Assembly: GCF_011075055.1 (NCBI RefSeq)
Contig: NC_058137.1
Span: 12,571,463-12,635,462 of the forward strand
Length of the DNA stretch: 64,000 nt
Reading direction: 5' to 3'
DNA from: Mangifera indica
Lineage: Eukaryota > Streptophyta > Magnoliopsida > Sapindales > Anacardiaceae
The notes below the pieces were generated by a model. It saw only the letters and a program-made list of their open reading frames with translations, searched no databases and was not told where the DNA came from. The position numbers and the translations under genes were made by a program. Within the stretch, counting starts at the first letter, position 1, and each line of letters opens with the position of its first letter. Below are positions 60,010 to 64,000 of this stretch, piece by piece.

Positions 60010-61786
60010 TATAAAACCAAAAATACTTGTAAATAATGCCTCCAAATTTTTAAAGCAAAAACCACTGCTGCTAACTCTAAATCATGGGTAGGGTAGCGTG
60101 TTTCATAACTTTTAACTGCCGAGAGGCATACGCTATAACCTTACCTTTTTGCATCAGCACGGCTCCTAAGCCATTATATGAGGCATTACAATAAATATCA
60201 TAATCTACACCTTCCTCTGGTAATACTAAAATAGGAGCTGTAGTTAACCCTTTTTTTAGCTCTTGAAAACTTTTCTCACAAGCTTCAGTCCATAGAAAAG
60301 AAGTTCCTTGTCTGGTAAGAGCTGTAAGTGACTTGGCCAACCGGGCAAAACCTTGAACAAATCTTCTGTAATAGCCAACTAGCCCCAAAAAGCTTCTGAT
60401 CTCTTTCACAGTCTTTGGCCTCGCCTATTCAAGTATTGTTTCCACTTTACTGGGGTCTACAGCTATACCTTCCTTAGTAATCACATGCCCCAAAAATACT
60501 ACTCGATCCAACTAGAATTCACACTTAGAGAATTTGGCATACAATTTCTTTTCTCTCAATCTTTGTAGCACAAATCTCAAGTGTTTGGCATGTTCTTCTT
60601 CTGATTTAGAATATATCAAGATATCATCAATAAATACCACTAGGAATTTGTCAAGGCAATCATGAAATACTCGATTCATTAAATCCATAAAGATTGTTGG
60701 GGCATTAGTTAATCCAAAAGGCATCACCACAAACTCGTAGTGCCCGTAGCGAGTCCGAAAAGCTGTCTTTGGAATATCTTACTCTGTAATCCTCACTTGG
60801 TGATAACCTGATCTCAAGTCAATTTTGGAGAACACAGAAGCTCATTTCAATTGATCAAATAAATCATCAATTCGAGGCAACGGGTATTTATTCTTCACCG
60901 TCAGTTTATTCAACTCCCTATAATCTATGCACATACGAAGCGACCCATCTTTCTTTTTGACAAATAGTATGGGTGCTCCCCAAGGAGAGTGGCTAGGTCT
61001 AATAAAACCCTTATCTAAAAGTTCTTGCAACTGTTTCTTTAATTCTTGTAATTCAGCTGGAGCCATTCGGTAAGGGGCTTTTGAAATTAGGGCTGAGCCA
61101 GGTTCTAACTCGATACTAAACTCTAACTCTCTCTCTGGAGGTAAACCTGGTAGCTCATCAGGAAAGACATCTAGAAAATCTTGTACTATTGGGACATCTT
61201 GAACACCCAATCTTTGAACATCATGCTCATGTACCACATGAGCTAAATATCCCGTACACCCCTTTTTCAATAATTTTTTCGCCTTTCCACTACTGATCAT
61301 CATACTAGGCTGATGGCCCTCTCCGAAATTAAAGTGATCTCTATTATCGAGTTGGAATCGAGCCTTTTTCTTTCTACAGTCAATCTCGACTCCATATCTT
61401 TCTAAGAAATCCATGCCTAAGATAACATCAAAATCGGGCATATCAAAGACAATCAAGTCCACCTTTAACTCTCTCCCATGTATCACTACCTTTTGGTCTT
61501 TTAGCATTTTATCTGTAATCACACTCCCCCTATCTGGCATCTCAATTCTAATGGAATGGGTAGATCTAACAGACACTAAACCTACCTTTTCAATAACCCC
61601 TAGTGCAATAAAGGAGTGTGTAGCTCCTGAATCAATCAATGCATATAAAGAAATAGAGTGGAAAAAGAGCTGACCAGTAACTGCAGATGGACTAGCCTCC
61701 GCCTGACTATGGGTAGTTGTATAAACTCATGCATTAGTACCTCTCCCTGATTGCACTGGCATAATTAGGCTTTGTTGTGGCTGTAT
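60010..61786 (-). pseudogene. Gypsy G pol pseudogene (PR-RT-RNase H), truncated
   Basis: Minus strand, in the same frame as gag at first. Protease [11 protein letters not shown] opens the 265-residue stretch 61639-60842, with [15 protein letters not shown] later. RT follows: [40 protein letters not shown], then [14 protein letters not shown] and an intact [10 protein letters not shown] near 60640-60610. RNase H starts IRSFLGLVGYYRRFV (60400) and includes ALTRQGTSFLWT and [18 protein letters not shown]; the first catalytic Asp is Asn (YCNASYNGLG). After [14 protein letters not shown] sequence near 60040 the reading ends and integrase is absent. At least five stops interrupt, several at likely Trp or Arg codons. 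Confidence 0.9.
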
Positions 61787-62942
61787 CTAAACTGGCACTT
61801 TGGTACTTTGGCAATCCTTTGCTATATGCCCTGGTTGTTGGCATCTATAACAAATCACCTGTTTTTGCTGGTACCAACATTTTCCACTATGATGTCTCCC
61901 ACAAATCTGACATTGGGGAATATTTTCTTTTCTAGGCTTCTTGTCACTCTTCCAGCCTTTTCTACTTGCTTTTGACTGGAATTTTCTTTTTCCTCTATTG
62001 TTTCTGAAACTGGAGCCAATTGAACTACCCCCTGATGTTGTAACTGGTGCTGAAATAGTCAATGAAGCAGGTAAAACTGACCGACTTGGCATCACTATTG
62101 GGGATACTGTCAATGATGGAGGTGTTGACATGGAAGGTGCATTCCTGGGTAGCTTATTAACATATACCTCCAACCTTAATGCTCTCTCCAATGCCTCTTC
62201 ATAAGTTTGAGGAGGTTGAGGTCCAGCTAGCACATGCAAGGCTATCTCCGGTCTAAGGCCCTGAAGAAATCTGTCTAATCGGAGACTAGGGGTACTTACC
62301 ATACCTGGAGCAAAACTGGCTAAGACATCAAAACGGGTAGAGTAATCTTTTACTGAACCCTCTCCCTGCTGTAAAGAAATGAACTCTTGAACTTTGACTG
62401 CTACCACATCAGCTGTTCTGTATTGGGCCTCAAATACCCTTCTAAAGTCTTTCCAGGTTATCAGATCCACATTTCTGGTTTCTTTAACTAGGTCCCACCA
62501 TACGCGGGCCTCTCCCTTCATTAAGAAACTGGCATACCGAACTTTTTCTCTATCAGTCATAGGAAATAAATTCATAGTACTTTCCATCTGCTTGATCCAG
62601 TCATCAGCCATTAAAGGATCTTTAGTACCTTTAAATTCAGGAGGGGTATGCTGATTAGGTAAGGAATAAATGGGCTCAAGTCGCCTTTGAGCTCTAATTT
62701 CTCCTTTCCCTTCATTCCTCATTTCATTTCTGATTTCTTCTATGACTTCCTCACGAATCTCGCTTCTAATCTCATCTCGGATGGCATCTCTGGCTATATT
62801 TTCAGGTGTGGGTCTATCTTGACTCTCAGTCAACACCTGACGGATTATATCTCTTATTTCTGCTAGCCCAGATCTCGAACCAACTGACGGGGCAAGGTTA
62901 GACGGTTCTCCCGTCTCTCTCTGAATACCCCTTCCACGACCC

Positions 62943-62973
<31 letters not shown>

Positions 62974-63010
62974 ATCCTCGTCCTCGTCCTCGTCTTGTAG
63001 TACTCATCAT
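61787..63010 (-). pseudogene. gag: Gypsy G gag, nearly open
   Basis: From ATG at 63008-63010 the frame runs to a TAG at 61787-61789. Its only internal stop is a TGA at 62972-62974 inside an Arg-Gly repeat encoded by (CGAGGA)n. After the RG region come a charged helix, a Retrotrans_gag core (PPEFKGTKDPLMADDWIKQM, KVRYASFLMKGEARVWWDL, FEAQYRTADV, FLQGLRPEI), a Ser/Pro/Thr-rich linker, a basic stretch and paired Cys motifs (CQICGRHHSGKC and CYRCQQPGHIAKDC). The closing TAG is probably not native, since protease follows in the same frame after only one further TGA. It would assemble the particle and bind RNA. Confidence 0.9.
62943..62996 (-). repeat. Hexanucleotide repeat encoding Arg-Gly
   Basis: About nine tandem CGTCCT units (CGAGGA on the coding strand); one unit is TGAGGA, creating the stop. 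Confidence 0.92.
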
Positions 63011-63211
63011 CTAATAACTGCATAAGTGTAATTACATAATATTCTATTATTTGAATACAGGTAAAGAAAATAACTTACTGCAGTCGATTCTCGGGAGCTA
63101 ATCTGTGAGACATGAGAGGCACCTGTGCAATATTAGAATGCAAAACCATAGATATATTGTATTATATTACCACACATTATATTATATCTTTCTTTAAGCG
63201 CCCAAAATCGC

Positions 63212-63223
63212 GCTCTGATACCA
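63212..63223 (-). other. Primer-binding site of Gypsy G
   Basis: Minus-strand TGGTATCAGAGC, perfect initiator tRNA-Met match, four bases inside the 5' LTR end at 63228. Confidence 0.9.
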
Positions 63224-63227
63224 AAAA

Positions 63228-63482
63228 TGTAACGTTTCCCAACTAATAGATGTGTTACAGAAAAACGACATGAGTTCCCTTATTTTAGAGGGCCCAGAGA
63301 ATTTTTTTTTTCTTTTTAATTATGCCTTGTAACACTCCCAATTAGCAATTCACATAAACCAATCCTACCAATCGATTGGATTTTTCATCACATAATTATA
63401 ATAAATAAAATAAGTACATAATAATAACTATCATAAAAAAATTATCACCCACAGAAACTTTATAACCAATTTTCAAATCTAG

Positions 63483-63550
<68 letters not shown>

Positions 63551-64000
63551 CATATACATCATAACATTTAAATCAACAAAATTATGGTGCCTTCCTCCTT
63601 TAGCCTCATGTCTCACTAGTGCTCCCCGGGAACCTTTGCTGCATTTCTTTACCTGTAAAATATTAAATTAAACGGAGTGAGCGACTATGACTCAGTAAGA
63701 AAATCATACTCAACACTTAAAGCAGTTTATACCAGCATTAATCTTTTCTAATCTTTGTTATACTCAGCGTGTCTGAACTATTTACAATAAAATAATTGAC
63801 ACAGAACACGCATTTAACACATATCATAATTCTTTTCTTTTACACATGTATTCATTTCCTTACTATACAGATATGATTCACTCGTTATGATTTATGCATG
63901 TATGAGTGTCATGACATTTCTATTTTCTGATCGTACATCTTTCTCAACTCTTTATCAGCCACACAGGCTTGTATGCATAATTCTAATGCAAAGACTTTCA
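63228..64000 (-). repeat. 5' LTR of Gypsy G, cut by window end
   Basis: TGTAACGTTTCCC onward; matches 58845-59620 and includes a (TA)n run at 63484-63548. The remainder, including the minisatellite, lies outside the window. Confidence 0.88.

Larger units (their letters stand above)
58845..64000 (-). mobile_element. Gypsy retrotransposon G, integrase-less, runs off the window
   Basis: Minus-strand element: 3' LTR from 58845, truncated pol (RNase H, RT, protease), gag to 63010, primer site 63212-63223, and a 5' LTR from 63228 past the window end. LTR copies are about 94% alike by eye. Integrase and the 3' polypurine tract are missing between the RNase H and the left LTR. Confidence 0.88.

Overview
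The window is nuclear plant DNA, most likely from a eudicot. It is AT-rich, contains no bacterial-type operons or replicons, and is packed with plant LTR retrotransposons, a Mutator-like DNA transposon and foldback/MITE elements. I recognise one host gene: a 78-codon, single-exon precursor of an IDA-LIKE (IDL) secreted signalling peptide at 32491-32727 on the + strand. The species cannot be named from the sequence.

Layout. 1-4040: 3' part of a decayed Copia element (A, + strand) with its 3' LTR. 4323-8072: Mutator-like element with inverted termini, a near-perfect 9-bp target duplication and a dead minus-strand transposase. 9608-12396: 5' part of Copia B (LTR, primer-binding site, long leader, gag). 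12397-31303: chromodomain-type Gypsy element H on the minus strand. Its right LTR is split by a younger, structurally complete Sirevirus-type Copia (18944-29641, + strand, TSD AACAC) with gag, pol, a third env-position ORF and about 1.43-kb LTRs. 31304-34250: the IDL gene, with a foldback element of one family on each side. 36005 to about 49650: Copia C (+ strand), split by Copia D (minus strand, about 37.3-46.2 kb). 50549-51198: MITE-like element. 53873-58773: remnants of two more Copia elements (E, F), with a solo Gypsy LTR (54895-56831) inserted next to the E gag. 58845-64000: Gypsy G (minus strand), which lacks integrase and runs out of the window.

How it fits together. Insertion order can be read from nesting: H is older than the Sirevirus, whose two LTRs differ at roughly 2% of positions by eye, whereas the H LTRs are much more diverged. 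C is older than D, and E older than the solo LTR. Most stops in the dead ORFs look like C-to-T changes (CAA, CAG, CGA or TGG becoming stops), as expected from deamination of methylated cytosine in silenced elements. None of the retroelements looks coding-competent. The Sirevirus is closest, but it has stops between gag and pol, two frame breaks, and one Asp codon missing from the RT catalytic motif.

Most worth following: the IDL gene caught between two related foldback elements; the Sirevirus third ORF with base composition unlike its gag-pol; palindrome clusters shared by the Sirevirus LTRs and its pol-ORF3 spacer; a tandem duplication of the primer-binding-site/LTR junction in D; and element H, whose two flanks do not match. 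All boundaries and identities come from reading the sequence by eye; no alignment or database search was run.
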